A DNA stretch of 64,000 bases from positions 1,384,868-1,448,867 of the forward strand of contig NZ_LR733265.1 in assembly GCF_902506495.1 (NCBI RefSeq), in the 5' to 3' direction. The notes beneath the pieces are model-generated. The model saw only the letters and a list, made by a program, of their open reading frames with translations. It was not told the DNA's origin and made no database searches. The DNA is from Pseudomonas sp. 8O (GTDB lineage: Bacteria > Pseudomonadota > Gammaproteobacteria > Pseudomonadales > Pseudomonadaceae). Made by a program: the position numbers and the translations under genes. How positions within the stretch are numbered: position 1 is the stretch's first letter; each line of letters opens with the position of its first letter. Positions 6,901-16,205 of the stretch are shown piece by piece.

Positions 6901-9078
6901 ATGACTGAACGCGTTCAAGTCGGCGGCCTGCAGGTCGCCAAAGCCCTGTACGACTTCGTGAACAACGAAGCCATTCCCGGTACCGGCATCGCTGCCGACA
7001 AGTTCTGGGCCGGTGCCGCTGCGGTCATCAAGGACCTGGCGCCGAAGAACCGTGCCCTGCTGGCCAAGCGCGACGAACTGCAGGCGCAGATCGATGCCTG
7101 GCACCAGGCGCGCAAGGGTCAGGCCCATGACGCCGCTGCTTACAAGGCCTTCCTCCAGGAAATCGGCTATCTGCTGCCGGAGCCGGAAGACTTCCACGCC
7201 ACCACCACCAACGTCGACGAAGAAATCGCCCGCCTGGCCGGCCCACAGCTGGTGGTACCGGTGATGAACGCGCGCTTCGCCCTGAACGCCTCCAACGCCC
7301 GCTGGGGCTCGCTGTACGACGCGCTGTACGGCACCGACGTGATCAGCGAAGAAGGTGGCGCCGAGAAAGGCAAGGGCTACAACAAGGTCCGCGGCGACAA
7401 GGTCATCGCCTTCGCCCGCGCCTTCCTCGACGAGGCCGCACCGCTGGCTGCCGGCTCGCATGTCGACTCCACTGGCTACGCCATCGTCGACGGCAAACTG
7501 GTCGTCGCCCTCAAGGGTGGTAGCAACAGCGGCCTGCGTGACGACGCGCAACTGGTCGGTTTCCAGGGCGAGGCCAGCGCGCCGATCGCCGTGCTGCTCA
7601 AGCACAACGGCCTGCACTTCGAGATCCAGATCGACGCCTCCAGCCCCATCGGCAGCACCGACGCCGCTGGCGTGAAAGATGTACTGATGGAAGCGGCGCT
7701 GACCACCATCATGGACTGCGAAGACTCCGTCGCGGCCGTCGATGCCGATGACAAGGTGGTGGTCTACAAGAACTGGCTGGGCCTGATGAAAGGCGACCTG
7801 GCCGAGCAAGTATCCAAGGGCGGCCAGACCTTCACCCGCACCATGAACCCGGATCGCGTCTACACCAAGCCGGACGGCTCCGAGCTGACCCTGCACGGCC
7901 GTTCGCTGCTGTTCGTGCGCAACGTCGGTCACCTGATGACCAACCCGGCCATCCTCGACGCCGAAGGCAACGAGATCCCGGAGGGAATCCAGGACGCGCT
8001 GTTCACCAGCCTGATCGCGGTGCACAACCTGATCGGCAACACCAGCCGCAAGAACACCCGCACCGGCAGCGTGTACATCGTCAAACCGAAGATGCACGGC
8101 CCGGAAGAAGTCGCCTTCACCAGCGAGATCTTCGCCCGCGTCGAGGATGTGCTGGGCCTGGCCCGCAACACCCTGAAAGTCGGCATCATGGACGAAGAGC
8201 GCCGCACCACCGTCAACCTCAAGGCGTGCATCAAGGCCGCCAGCGAGCGCGTGGTGTTCATCAACACCGGCTTCCTCGACCGTACCGGTGACGAGATCCA
8301 CACCTCCATGGAAGCCGGCGCCGTGGTGCGCAAGGCCGCCATGAAGAGCGAAGCCTGGATCGGCGCCTACGAGAACAACAACGTCGACGTCGGTCTGGCC
8401 ACCGGCCTGCAGGGTCGTGCACAGATCGGTAAGGGCATGTGGGCCATGCCGGACCTGATGGCGGCTATGCTCGAGCAGAAAGTCGCGCACCCGCTGTCCG
8501 GCGCCAACACCGCCTGGGTTCCGTCGCCGACCGCCGCTGCCCTGCACGCACTGCATTACCACAAGGTCGACGTGTTCGCCCGTCAGGCCGAACTGGCCAA
8601 GCGTGCACCTGCTTCGGTTGACGACATCCTGACCATTCCACTGGCCAAGGACACCAACTGGAGCGCAGAGGAAATCCGTAACGAGCTGGACAACAACTCG
8701 CAAGGCATCCTCGGCTACGTGGTGCGCTGGATCGACCAGGGCGTCGGCTGCTCCAAGGTGCCGGACATCAACGACGTTGGCCTGATGGAAGACCGCGCCA
8801 CCCTGCGCATCTCCAGCCAGCTGCTGGCCAACTGGCTGCGCCACGGCATCGTTACCGAAGCGCAGGTGGTCGAAAGCCTCAAGCGCATGGCGCCGGTGGT
8901 GGATCGTCAGAACGCCAATGACCCGCTGTATCGCCCGATGGCCCCGGACTTCGACAACAACGTCGCCTTCCAGGCCGCGCTGGAGTTGGTGATCGAAGGC
9001 ACCAAGCAGCCCAACGGCTACACCGAGCCGGTGCTGCACCGCCGCCGTCGCGAGTTCAAGGAAAAGAACGGCCTTTAA
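6901..9078 (+). CDS. glcB: Malate synthase G
   Basis: A 725-residue malate synthase G, which condenses glyoxylate and acetyl-CoA to malate in the cytoplasm. The length is exactly that of the monomeric G isoform. Family blocks include GTGIAADKFWAG near the N-terminus, MDCEDSVAAVDADDK (about residues 273-287), and GRAQIGKGMWAMPD (about 504-517). A GTG in frame at 6889 is possible, but GAGG at 6891-6894 positions the ribosome for the ATG at 6901. The AT-rich 290-bp upstream region (6600-6890) is shared with the divergent GNAT gene and presumably carries the promoter. A terminator follows at 9131. It works in the glyoxylate shunt, consistent with an acetate and fatty-acid user. Confidence 0.98.
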   Translation: MTERVQVGGLQVAKALYDFVNNEAIPGTGIAADKFWAGAAAVIKDLAPKNRALLAKRDELQAQIDAWHQARKGQAHDAAAYKAFLQEIGYLLPEPEDFHATTTNVDEEIARLAGPQLVVPVMNARFALNASNARWGSLYDALYGTDVISEEGGAEKGKGYNKVRGDKVIAFARAFLDEAAPLAAGSHVDSTGYAIVDGKLVVALKGGSNSGLRDDAQLVGFQGEASAPIAVLLKHNGLHFEIQIDASSPIGSTDAAGVKDVLMEAALTTIMDCEDSVAAVDADDKVVVYKNWLGLMKGDLAEQVSKGGQTFTRTMNPDRVYTKPDGSELTLHGRSLLFVRNVGHLMTNPAILDAEGNEIPEGIQDALFTSLIAVHNLIGNTSRKNTRTGSVYIVKPKMHGPEEVAFTSEIFARVEDVLGLARNTLKVGIMDEERRTTVNLKACIKAASERVVFINTGFLDRTGDEIHTSMEAGAVVRKAAMKSEAWIGAYENNNVDVGLATGLQGRAQIGKGMWAMPDLMAAMLEQKVAHPLSGANTAWVPSPTAAALHALHYHKVDVFARQAELAKRAPASVDDILTIPLAKDTNWSAEEIRNELDNNSQGILGYVVRWIDQGVGCSKVPDINDVGLMEDRATLRISSQLLANWLRHGIVTEAQVVESLKRMAPVVDRQNANDPLYRPMAPDFDNNVAFQAALELVIEGTKQPNGYTEPVLHRRRREFKEKNGL

Positions 9079-9090
9079 GTCGCGCATCCT

Positions 9091-9114
9091 GTAGGAGCGG
9101 ATTTATCCGCGAAA
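9091..9114. repeat. REP-like GTAGGAGCGG...CCGCGA repeat
   Basis: GTAGGAGCGGATTTATCCGC followed by GAAA just after glcB. It belongs to the Pseudomonas REP-type family seen again near 12201, 41462, 49941 and 56545. Confidence 0.6.
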
Positions 9115-9130
9115 GCTGCACCTACGAGCC

Positions 9131-9165
9131 AATAAAAAACCGCCTGCGAGGGCGGTTTTTTATTG
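9131..9165. terminator. Bidirectional rho-independent terminator after glcB
   Basis: AAAAAACCGCC-TGCGA-GGCGGTTTTTT: a six-base GC stem core flanked by A and T runs, about 55 bp after the glcB stop. It should work on both strands. Confidence 0.9.
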
Positions 9166-9180
9166 GTTGCGGCGCCGCCT

Positions 9181-9297
9181 TGTGGGAGGCGCTTTAGCGG
9201 CGACTTTGGTGTACAACGTCGCGGCTAAAGCCCCTCCCACAGCCCTGTAGCCCGGATGCAATCCGGGGATGCCGGCCCCGGATTGCATCCGGGCTAC
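9181..9297. repeat. Two adjacent inverted repeats (REP pair and GTAGCCCGG hairpin)
   Basis: At 9181-9241, TGTGGGAGGCGCTTTAGCGG faces its complement CCGCGGCTAAAGCCCCTCCCACA-type arm as an inverted REP pair. At 9247-9297, GTAGCCCGGATGCAATCCGG faces the reverse arm ending CATCCGGGCTAC. The latter is copy 1 of five in this window. Together with the preceding terminator, these fill the glcB to DUF294 gap. Confidence 0.75.
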
Positions 9298-9385
9298 GCC
9301 TCCTCTCCCCCTACTTAGGTGCAATGGGCAACAGGCCCGGCCAGGGCCACACTGACAACATCCCGAAACTGCGAGGCGCACGCCC

Positions 9386-11317
9386 ATGAGCAAGGCCGAC
9401 GCGATGGCCGATGCGGGCAAGACAGCGGTGCTGCAGAACATCCACGGCACCATGGAGTTCCTGCAGAAGTTCCCGCCTTTCAACCAGATGGACACCGCCC
9501 ACCTGGCGTTTCTGGTCGAGCACTGTCAGCTGCGCTTCTATGCCGAGGGCGATTCGATCATCAAACCCAGCGATGGCCCGGTCGAGCACTTCTACATCGT
9601 CAAGCAGGGCCGTGTGCATGGCGAGCGCCCGCACAGCGCCCGGCGTGGCACGGAAACCACTTTCGAGATCACCGCCGGCGAGTGCTTCCCGCTGGCTGCG
9701 CTGATCGGCGAGCGCGCCACGCGCACCGAGCACCTGGCCGCCGAAGATACCTTCTGCCTGCTACTGTCCAAGCTTGCCTTCGTCAAACTCTTCGCCGTTT
9801 CCAACCCGCTGCGCGACTTCGCCCTGCGCGGGGTCAGCAGTCTGCTCGATCAGGTCAATCAGCAGGTGCAGCTGCGCGCAGTGGAAACCCTCGGCGCGCA
9901 GTATTCGCTGGATACCCGCCTGGGCGAACTGGCCATGCGCCAACCCATCGGCTGCGCCCCCGACACGCCGCTGCGTGATGCCGTGCGCATGATGCACGAA
10001 CAGCATGTGGGCAGCATCGTGGTACTCGACCCGGCCGACAAACCGCTGGGTATCTTCACCCTGCGCGACCTGCGCCGAGTGGTGGCCGACGGTGTCGACC
10101 TGGCCCAACCCATCGACAACCTGATGACGCCCAACCCCTTCCACCTGGCACCGGATGCCAGCGCCTTCGATGCCGCTATCGCCATGACCGAGCGGCATAT
10201 CGCCCACGTCTGCCTGGTGGAACACGAAAAGCTGTGCGGGGTGATTTCCGAGCGCGATCTGTTCAGCCTGCAGCGTGTCGACCTGGTGCACCTGGCGCGC
10301 ACCATCCGCCATGCTGGCAAGGTCGAGACTCTGGCCGGGCTGCGCAGCGACATCCGCCTGCTGGTCGACCGCATGCTCGCCCACGGCGCCAGCTCGACGC
10401 AGATCACCCATATCGTCACGCTGCTCAACGACCACACCGTATGCCGGGTGATCGAGCTGACCCTCGAGGACATGGGCGATCCAGGCATACCCTTCACTTG
10501 GCTGTGCTTCGGCAGCGAAGGCCGTCGTGAGCAGACCCTGCACACCGACCAGGACAACGGCATTCTCTTCGAGGCCGAGAGTGCCAGCGAGGCCACTGCC
10601 ATTCGTGAGCGCCTGCTGCCGATCGCGCGCGAGATCAATCAGCGCCTGGCGCAATGTGGCTTTACCCTGTGCAAGGGCAACATCATGGCCGGCAACCCGG
10701 AGCTGTGCCTGTCGCGTCAGGAATGGTCGCGGCGCTTCGCCGGCTTCGTCCTCGAAGCTACGCCGGAGAATCTGCTGGGCTCATCGATCTACTTCGATCT
10801 GCGCACCATCTGGGGCCCGGACGAAGGCTGCGAGCAACTGCGTGAGGCATTGCTCGGCCGCGTCGCCAGCAACAGCCTGTTCCAGAAGATGCTGGCCGAG
10901 AACGCCCTGCGTCAGCGCCCACCGGTCGGGCGCTTCCGCGATTTCGTGGTGGCACGCTCCGGCGCCGACAAGGACACCCTCGATCTCAAGGTGCAGGGCC
11001 TGACACCCTTCGTCGACGGCGCCCGTTTACTCGCACTGGCCAACGGCATCAGCGCGGTCGGCACCCTGGAACGCCTGCGCGCGCTGGTCGCCAAGGGCGT
11101 GATCGACGCCCTGGACGGCGCCGCCTATGAAGAGGCCTACCACTTCATTCAGCAGACGCGCATGCAACAGCATCAGCTGCAGGCACGCGACGAGCTACCC
11201 TATTCCAACCGGGTCGACCCCGACCACCTCAACCACCTGGACCGGCGTATTCTGCGCGAGTCGTTCCGCCAGGCGCAGCGCCTGCAGAGCAGCCTGACCA
11301 TGAGGTATCAGTTATGA
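9386..11317 (+). CDS. cNMP-binding / CBS / DUF294 nucleotidyltransferase signalling protein
   Basis: A 643-residue cytoplasmic protein. In order: cyclic-nucleotide-binding-like domain (about 20-140), two CBS domains (about 170-290), a DUF294 nucleotidyltransferase domain (about 315-460) with FGSEGRREQTLHTDQDNG near residues 375-392, and a DUF294 C-terminal helical domain (about 490-630). The GS..R and DQD residues are the expected catalytic elements of the nucleotidyltransferase fold. GAGG lies 9 bases before the ATG. The stop overlaps the next gene by 4 bases (ATGA), so the two are translationally coupled. In many gammaproteobacteria this pair sits with a sodium:solute symporter, as here at 14430-16466. 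Regulation of that uptake is inferred; the substrate it modifies is unknown. Confidence 0.88.
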   Translation: MSKADAMADAGKTAVLQNIHGTMEFLQKFPPFNQMDTAHLAFLVEHCQLRFYAEGDSIIKPSDGPVEHFYIVKQGRVHGERPHSARRGTETTFEITAGECFPLAALIGERATRTEHLAAEDTFCLLLSKLAFVKLFAVSNPLRDFALRGVSSLLDQVNQQVQLRAVETLGAQYSLDTRLGELAMRQPIGCAPDTPLRDAVRMMHEQHVGSIVVLDPADKPLGIFTLRDLRRVVADGVDLAQPIDNLMTPNPFHLAPDASAFDAAIAMTERHIAHVCLVEHEKLCGVISERDLFSLQRVDLVHLARTIRHAGKVETLAGLRSDIRLLVDRMLAHGASSTQITHIVTLLNDHTVCRVIELTLEDMGDPGIPFTWLCFGSEGRREQTLHTDQDNGILFEAESASEATAIRERLLPIAREINQRLAQCGFTLCKGNIMAGNPELCLSRQEWSRRFAGFVLEATPENLLGSSIYFDLRTIWGPDEGCEQLREALLGRVASNSLFQKMLAENALRQRPPVGRFRDFVVARSGADKDTLDLKVQGLTPFVDGARLLALANGISAVGTLERLRALVAKGVIDALDGAAYEEAYHFIQQTRMQQHQLQARDELPYSNRVDPDHLNHLDRRILRESFRQAQRLQSSLTMRYQL

Positions 11318-12015
11318 GCAAGTTCACCTGGTTCACCGGCCGTGGTCCGGCCCTGACCCAGCAGCAGCTGCAACGCCGCGATGCTCTGAGTGCGCCGGCG
11401 CCGTTCGACGAACGCCCGTTGCACCAGCAGCGCCTCGTCGTGCTCGATCTGGAAACCACCGGCCTGAACATGCGCCGCGATCAGGTGCTGGCCATCGGCG
11501 CGGTGGTGATCGACAACGGCGCCATCGACTTCGCCGAACAGTTCGAATGCACGCTGCACCGCCCCGATCACCAGGCCAGCGCCAGCACCCTGATCCACGG
11601 CATCGCCCCCAGCGAAGTGGCCCGTGGCGTGGACCCGGCTGAGGCACTGCTGGATTTCATGGAGTTCGTCGGCAGCAGTCCGCTGCTGGCGTTTCATGCC
11701 GAGTTCGACCAGCGCATGCTGGCCCGCGCACTGCGCCAGAGCCTGGGCTATCGCCTGCAGCACAGTTTCTTCGATGTCGCCGAAATCGCTCCGCTGCTGT
11801 GCCCGCAATCGCGCATTCGCCAAGGCGGGCTCGATGAGTGGGTCGCCGAATTCGGCCTGCAGGTGCACCAGCGTCACAACGCCAGCGCCGACGCTCTGGT
11901 CACCGCCGAGCTGGCACTGATGCTGTTTAGCAAGGCGCGCCGTCAGGGCATCGACACCCTCTGCGAACTGGAGCGCCAACTGGCCAGCCAGCGGCGGCGC
12001 CAGCACGCCATGTAA
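11314..12015 (+). CDS. DnaQ-like 3'-5' exonuclease
   Basis: A 233-residue DEDDh exonuclease of the DNA polymerase III epsilon type. Exo I reads VLDLETTGL near residues 43-51, and the C-terminal Exo III region has the catalytic His/Asp pair in RHNASADALVTAELAL near 188-203. A short N-terminal extension of about 40 residues precedes the fold, as in other polB-independent relatives. Its ATG overlaps the stop of the DUF294 gene by 4 bases, so the two proteins are made together. It is not the replicative DnaQ, which has a distinct polymerase-binding tail. Its substrate is unknown; a role with the DUF294 partner in processing a nucleotide or nucleic-acid signal is speculation. Confidence 0.87.
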   Translation: MSKFTWFTGRGPALTQQQLQRRDALSAPAPFDERPLHQQRLVVLDLETTGLNMRRDQVLAIGAVVIDNGAIDFAEQFECTLHRPDHQASASTLIHGIAPSEVARGVDPAEALLDFMEFVGSSPLLAFHAEFDQRMLARALRQSLGYRLQHSFFDVAEIAPLLCPQSRIRQGGLDEWVAEFGLQVHQRHNASADALVTAELALMLFSKARRQGIDTLCELERQLASQRRRQHAM

Positions 12016-12200
12016 ACAGGCGCCGCGTAGCCACGTAGGGGGATCGGGGCGCGTAGTCGACGCTCTTTTATCCACCTCGAGGGCAACAAACCTGGTGAAT
12101 GGGTGAAGCGTCATCCACCCTACGAAGCTTATTCACAACTTCAAGGTGCGCACAGCGTCCCCTACGGACTGGCCCGGCGTCGGCAGACCATATACAGCGC

Positions 12201-12260
12201 ATCGCCCGCAAGCGGGCTCCTACGACGCAATCCCCCGTAGGAGCCGGCTTGCCGGCGATC
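12201..12260. repeat. Inverted REP-like pair
   Basis: ATCGCCCGCAAGCGGGCTCC-TAC at 12201-12223 faces GTAGGAGCCGGCTTGCCGGC-GAT at 12237-12259. The rest of the 258-bp gap (12016-12200) shows only short GTAGGGTG-type repeats and no gene. Confidence 0.7.
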
Positions 12261-12273
12261 CATCTTTGCCGCG

Positions 12274-13581
12274 CTAAAGATCGCGCATCAGCAATCCATA
12301 ATCCAACCCCACTTCCGCCGGCAACGGCAGGTACAGCACATGGCCGTCGCCCGGCGCCACTTGCTGCGCCTGCCCCTGTGCGCTCTCCAGTTGCTCCAGG
12401 GCGAAACGTAGATTGCCCTGCGGCGTCATCAACTCCAGCCCATCACCCACAGTGAAGCGATTCTTCACCCTGACCTCGACCAGTTCGCCACGGCGCTCGC
12501 CGGTCAGCTCACCGACGAATTGCTGACGCTCCGCAAGCGAGCAGCCGCGCTCGTAGTTCTGGTATTCGTCATGCACGTGGCGGCGCAGAAAGCCCTCGGT
12601 GTATCCACGATGCGCCAATGACTCCAGGCTCCCAAGCAGGCTCGGATCGAAAGGCTTGCCAGCCAGTGCATCGTCGATGGCGCGGCGATAGACCTGCGCG
12701 GTGCGTGCCACGTAGAAGTGGCTCTTGGTGCGCCCTTCGATCTTCAGTGAATGCACGCCCATGCGCACCAGCCGCTCGACGTGCTGCACCGCGCGCAGGT
12801 CCTTGGAGTTCATGATGTAGGTGCCGTGCTCGTCTTCGAAGGCGGCCATCTCCTCGCCCGGACGCCCGGCCTCTTCCAGCACGAAAGCCTGGGTCGTCGG
12901 TGCGCCCTGACCGAGGGTTGGGTCGACCACACGGACGATCTCGCCCAACTCGTTCTCGGCCGCAGGCGTGGCCTGGTACTGCCAGCGGCAAGCGTTGGTG
13001 CAGGTGCCCTGGTTGGGGTCGCGGCGATTGATGTAGCCCGACAGCAGGCAGCGCCCGGAATAGGCCATGCACAGCGCGCCGTGGACGAATACCTCCAGCT
13101 CCATGCCTGGCACCTGGCTACGGATCTCCTCGATCTCTTCCAGCGACAGCTCACGCGACAGGATCACCCGCGTCAGCCCCTGCTGGCGCCAGAACTCGAC
13201 ACTGGCCCAGTTCACCGCATTGGCCTGCACCGAGAGGTGAATCGGCATCTGCGGGAAGTGCTGGCGTACCAGCATGATCAGACCCGGATCGGACATGATC
13301 AGCGCATCCGGCGCCATCTCGATCACCGGCGCCAGGTCCTTGAGGAAGGTCTTCAGCTTGGCGTTGTGCGGGGCGATGTTGACCACCACGTAGAACTGCT
13401 TGCCCTGGGCGTGCGCCTCAGCGATGCCGAGAGCCAGGTTGGCGTGGTCGAACTCGTTGTTACGTACCCGCAGGCTGTAACGCGGCTGCCCGGCGTACAC
13501 CGCATCGGAGCCGTAGGCGAAGGCGTAGCGCATGTTCTTCAGGGTGCCGGCTGGCGACAACAGTTCGGGAAAACGGGGCAT
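12274..13581 (-). CDS. trhP: U32 family tRNA hydroxylation protein TrhP (YegQ)
   Basis: A 435-residue U32 'peptidase' family protein. The family signature E-x-F-x-x-G-A-x-C-x4-G-x-C is clear in EVFVHGALCMAYSGRCLLS near residues 164-182, followed by further cysteines in QGTCTNACRW that could bind a metal cluster. YegQ/TrhP in E. coli supports prephenate-dependent hydroxylation of U34 in tRNA, forming ho5U, and is not a true protease. Length and the opening ELLSPAGTLKNMRYAFAYGSDAVYAG match that family. It is a single gene on the minus strand between repeats. The ribosome-binding site is weak. Confidence 0.92.
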   Translation of the reverse strand: MPRFPELLSPAGTLKNMRYAFAYGSDAVYAGQPRYSLRVRNNEFDHANLALGIAEAHAQGKQFYVVVNIAPHNAKLKTFLKDLAPVIEMAPDALIMSDPGLIMLVRQHFPQMPIHLSVQANAVNWASVEFWRQQGLTRVILSRELSLEEIEEIRSQVPGMELEVFVHGALCMAYSGRCLLSGYINRRDPNQGTCTNACRWQYQATPAAENELGEIVRVVDPTLGQGAPTTQAFVLEEAGRPGEEMAAFEDEHGTYIMNSKDLRAVQHVERLVRMGVHSLKIEGRTKSHFYVARTAQVYRRAIDDALAGKPFDPSLLGSLESLAHRGYTEGFLRRHVHDEYQNYERGCSLAERQQFVGELTGERRGELVEVRVKNRFTVGDGLELMTPQGNLRFALEQLESAQGQAQQVAPGDGHVLYLPLPAEVGLDYGLLMRDL

Positions 13582-13831
13582 GACCGCAAGCTCGAAAAAT
13601 CAGGGGCTGGCGATTCTATGCAGGTGGCAGGCGTGTATATTGATCTGGGTCTATCGGGCGCGGAAAAGCGCCCGAGTCCGGCGCCGTCAGTGAAAGGTCG
13701 GTGCGCACGGCGCACCCTAAAGTGAGAGGAATCCGCAAATAGGGGGTGGTCGCCCAGGTCGCGTGCACCGATGCTGCGCTTTCGGATAGCGTGCGCCGCG
13801 TGCACCACCACCGCGATGCATGGACAGCGCG

Positions 13832-14338
13832 CTAGCGACACACCTGACGATACAACGCTTCCTCCTTGTCGATACGCTTGAGCTGAGCGACCTGGGGCTG
13901 TTTCTTCTCGTCCAGCGGCAACAACTCGCCGGTTGCGCAATTGAGCAGGTGGGCGCGGTGCGAAACGTGGTCGATGTGTTGCTTCTCGAAGCGATAGAGC
14001 ATGAACTCGGCCACTTGGGCGTCCGCCACCTGCTCGCGCACGACGCTCTTGCTGTCGAGTACGGTGAAGGCGGTGACCATCGGTACGAAGTAGCTCCACG
14101 GGCGCCAGAACACGTGACCCGCTTCGGTCGCGACCACGACCGACTCCTTGGGCTGGCGCGCCTGTTGATGCTCGAACCAGGAATACTCGTAGAACACCTG
14201 ATAACCCAGCATCCCCAGACCACCGAACAGCGGCACGATCCACTTCGGCAGTTTGTTACGCGTCAGTTTGCGCAGCAGCAGAGCGATACCGGCAGCGCCG
14301 AGCCCCGCGACCACGATGGCAAGCAAAGTCCACAACAT
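13832..14338 (-). CDS. Conserved membrane-anchored hypothetical protein
   Basis: A 168-residue protein with two hydrophobic helices at the N-terminus (about residues 2-22 and 33-50), followed by a soluble domain of roughly 115 residues containing YSWFEHQQARQPKESVVVAT and a C-terminus ending YRQVCR. No catalytic motif is evident, and I do not recognise the family. It lies downstream of the symporter genes but behind a strong terminator at 14352-14382, so it probably has its own promoter. No clear ribosome-binding site precedes the ATG at 14338. The 250-bp gap to trhP (13582-13831) holds only short GTGCGC-type repeats. Confidence 0.65.
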   Translation of the reverse strand: MLWTLLAIVVAGLGAAGIALLLRKLTRNKLPKWIVPLFGGLGMLGYQVFYEYSWFEHQQARQPKESVVVATEAGHVFWRPWSYFVPMVTAFTVLDSKSVVREQVADAQVAEFMLYRFEKQHIDHVSHRAHLLNCATGELLPLDEKKQPQVAQLKRIDKEEALYRQVCR

Positions 14339-14351
14339 ATGGTTGTTCCCG

Positions 14352-14382
14352 AAAAAAGACGGGCCTCCAGTGGAGGCCCGTC
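14352..14382 (-). terminator. Rho-independent terminator after the symporter operon
   Basis: On the minus strand, GACGGGCCTCC-ACT-GGAGGCCCGTC is followed by TTTTTTC. It is a perfect 11-bp stem, about 50 bp past the stop of the symporter gene. Confidence 0.92.
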
Positions 14383-14429
14383 TGTCAGACCCTGGACCAT
14401 CGACAGATGGCGTCAGGCCAGGATTATGC

Positions 14430-16199
14430 TCAGTGGCTCAGAGCGGCACCAGCACCTTTGGGGGTACGTACGCTTTCCACCAGATCCTGGATTTCCTGCG
14501 GCGGCTCGGCGGTGACCATCGATACACCGTAGGCCACGGCGAAGTTGATCAGGGCGCCGACGGTACCGAAGGAAGCCGGGGAGATACCCATGAACCACTG
14601 GTCCGGGGTATTGGGCAGCATGTTGGTCTCCGGAATGAAGAACCAGCCCAGGTAGGTGAAGATGTACAGCAGGGTGATCACCAGGCCGGCGACCATACCG
14701 CAGATCGCACCCTTGTCGTTCATGCGCTTGGAGAAGATCCCCATCATCAGCACCGGGAACAGGGTCGCAGCAGCGATACCGAAGGCCAACGCCACCACCT
14801 GCGCAGCGAACCCGGGTGGATTCAAGCCCAGATAGGTCGCCAGCAGAATCGCGCACGCCATCGATATCCGCGCCGCCATCATCTCGTTCTTCTCGCTGAT
14901 CTTCGGGTTGATCAGGGTCTTGATCAGGTCATGACTGATCGCCGAAGAAATCGCCAGCAACAATCCCGCAGCCGTCGACAGTGCCGCCGCAATGGCGCCC
15001 GCCGCGATCAGACCTACCACCCATGCAGGCAGGTTGGCGATCTCCGGGTTGGCCAGAACCAGGATGTCGTTGTTCACGGTCAGCTCGTTACCGCTCCAGC
15101 CACGCTCTTGAGCAGTTGCGGTAAAGGCCGGCGTAGCATCGTTGTACATCTGGATGCGACCGTCGCCGTTCTTGTCTTCCCACTTGATCAGGCCGGTCTG
15201 TTCCCAGTTCTTGACCCACTCAGGACGCTCTTCGTAGGACAGGGACGGGGCCGAAGCGCCTTCCGGATAGATGGTGGTCACCAGGTTCAGACGCGCCATC
15301 GAGGCGACGGCCGGCGCGGTGAGGTAGAGCATGGCGATGAAGATCAGGGTCCAGCCAGCCGACCAGCGTGCGTCGGAAACCTTCGGCACGGTGAAGAAGC
15401 GGATGATCACGTGCGGCAGACCGGCCGTACCAATCATCAGCGACATGGTGAACAGCACCATGTTCAGCTTGTTGTCGACATCGGCGGTATAGGCAGCGAA
15501 GCCCAGGTCACGCACCACTTCATCGAGCTTCTGCAGCAGTGGCAAGCCGGACTCGACATGATCACCGAACAGGCCCAGCGGCGGAATCGGGTTACCGGTC
15601 AGTTGCAGGGAGATGAAAATAGCCGGGATGGTATAGGCCACGATCAGTACCACGTACTGAGCAACCTGGGTGTAGGTGATGCCCTTCATGCCGCCGAATA
15701 CGGCGTAGGCGAACACCACAGCCGCAGCGATCCAGATACCGGTGGAGTTGCTCACCTCGAGGAAGCGCGAGAAGGCAACGCCGGCACCGGCCATCTGACC
15801 GATCACGTAGGTCACGGAGATGATCACCAGGCAGATCACTGCAGTCAGGCGCGCGCCACGACTGTAGAAGCGATCACCGATGAAGTCCGGTACGGTGAAC
15901 TTGCCGAACTTGCGCAGGTAGGGCGCCAGCAGCATCGCCAGCAGCACGTAGCCACCGGTCCAGCCCATGAGGAAGGTGGAGTTGGCATAACCGCCGGCGG
16001 CAATCAGGCCCGCCATGGAAATGAAGGATGCAGCGGACATCCAGTCAGCGGCTGTCGCCATGCCGTTGGTGACCGGATGCACACCACCGCCAGCGACGTA
16101 GAACTCTTTGGTGGAGCCGGCGCGCGCCCAGATGGCGATGCCGATGTAGAGCGCGAAGGACGCGCCTACGAACAACATGTTGATGACGAATTGGCTCAT
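14430..16199 (-). CDS. Sodium:solute symporter (VC_2705-like subfamily), large subunit
   Basis: A 589-residue SSS-family permease with about 13 hydrophobic helices. It has the LeuT-fold repeats, an early FYVAGGGVHPVTNGMATAADWMSAASF block and a conserved mid-region FGIAAATLFPVLMMGIFSKR. A long insert around residues 300-360 faces a loop and is typical of this subfamily rather than PutP or PanF. The in-frame GTG at 16205 is passed over for the ATG at 16199, which has GAGGAG upstream. It overlaps the ribosome-binding region of the small DUF4212 gene, indicating tight coupling. Relatives paired with DUF4212 transport small carboxylates such as acetate or pyruvate. The substrate here is inferred only. 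Confidence 0.88.
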   Translation of the reverse strand: MSQFVINMLFVGASFALYIGIAIWARAGSTKEFYVAGGGVHPVTNGMATAADWMSAASFISMAGLIAAGGYANSTFLMGWTGGYVLLAMLLAPYLRKFGKFTVPDFIGDRFYSRGARLTAVICLVIISVTYVIGQMAGAGVAFSRFLEVSNSTGIWIAAAVVFAYAVFGGMKGITYTQVAQYVVLIVAYTIPAIFISLQLTGNPIPPLGLFGDHVESGLPLLQKLDEVVRDLGFAAYTADVDNKLNMVLFTMSLMIGTAGLPHVIIRFFTVPKVSDARWSAGWTLIFIAMLYLTAPAVASMARLNLVTTIYPEGASAPSLSYEERPEWVKNWEQTGLIKWEDKNGDGRIQMYNDATPAFTATAQERGWSGNELTVNNDILVLANPEIANLPAWVVGLIAAGAIAAALSTAAGLLLAISSAISHDLIKTLINPKISEKNEMMAARISMACAILLATYLGLNPPGFAAQVVALAFGIAAATLFPVLMMGIFSKRMNDKGAICGMVAGLVITLLYIFTYLGWFFIPETNMLPNTPDQWFMGISPASFGTVGALINFAVAYGVSMVTAEPPQEIQDLVESVRTPKGAGAALSH

Positions 16200-16205
16200 G
16201 ACCAC

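Noticed and set aside
6880..9087. 735-codon open frame antisense to glcB
   Set aside because: It mirrors glcB exactly and arises from GC-rich third positions; malate synthase G on the other strand is certain.
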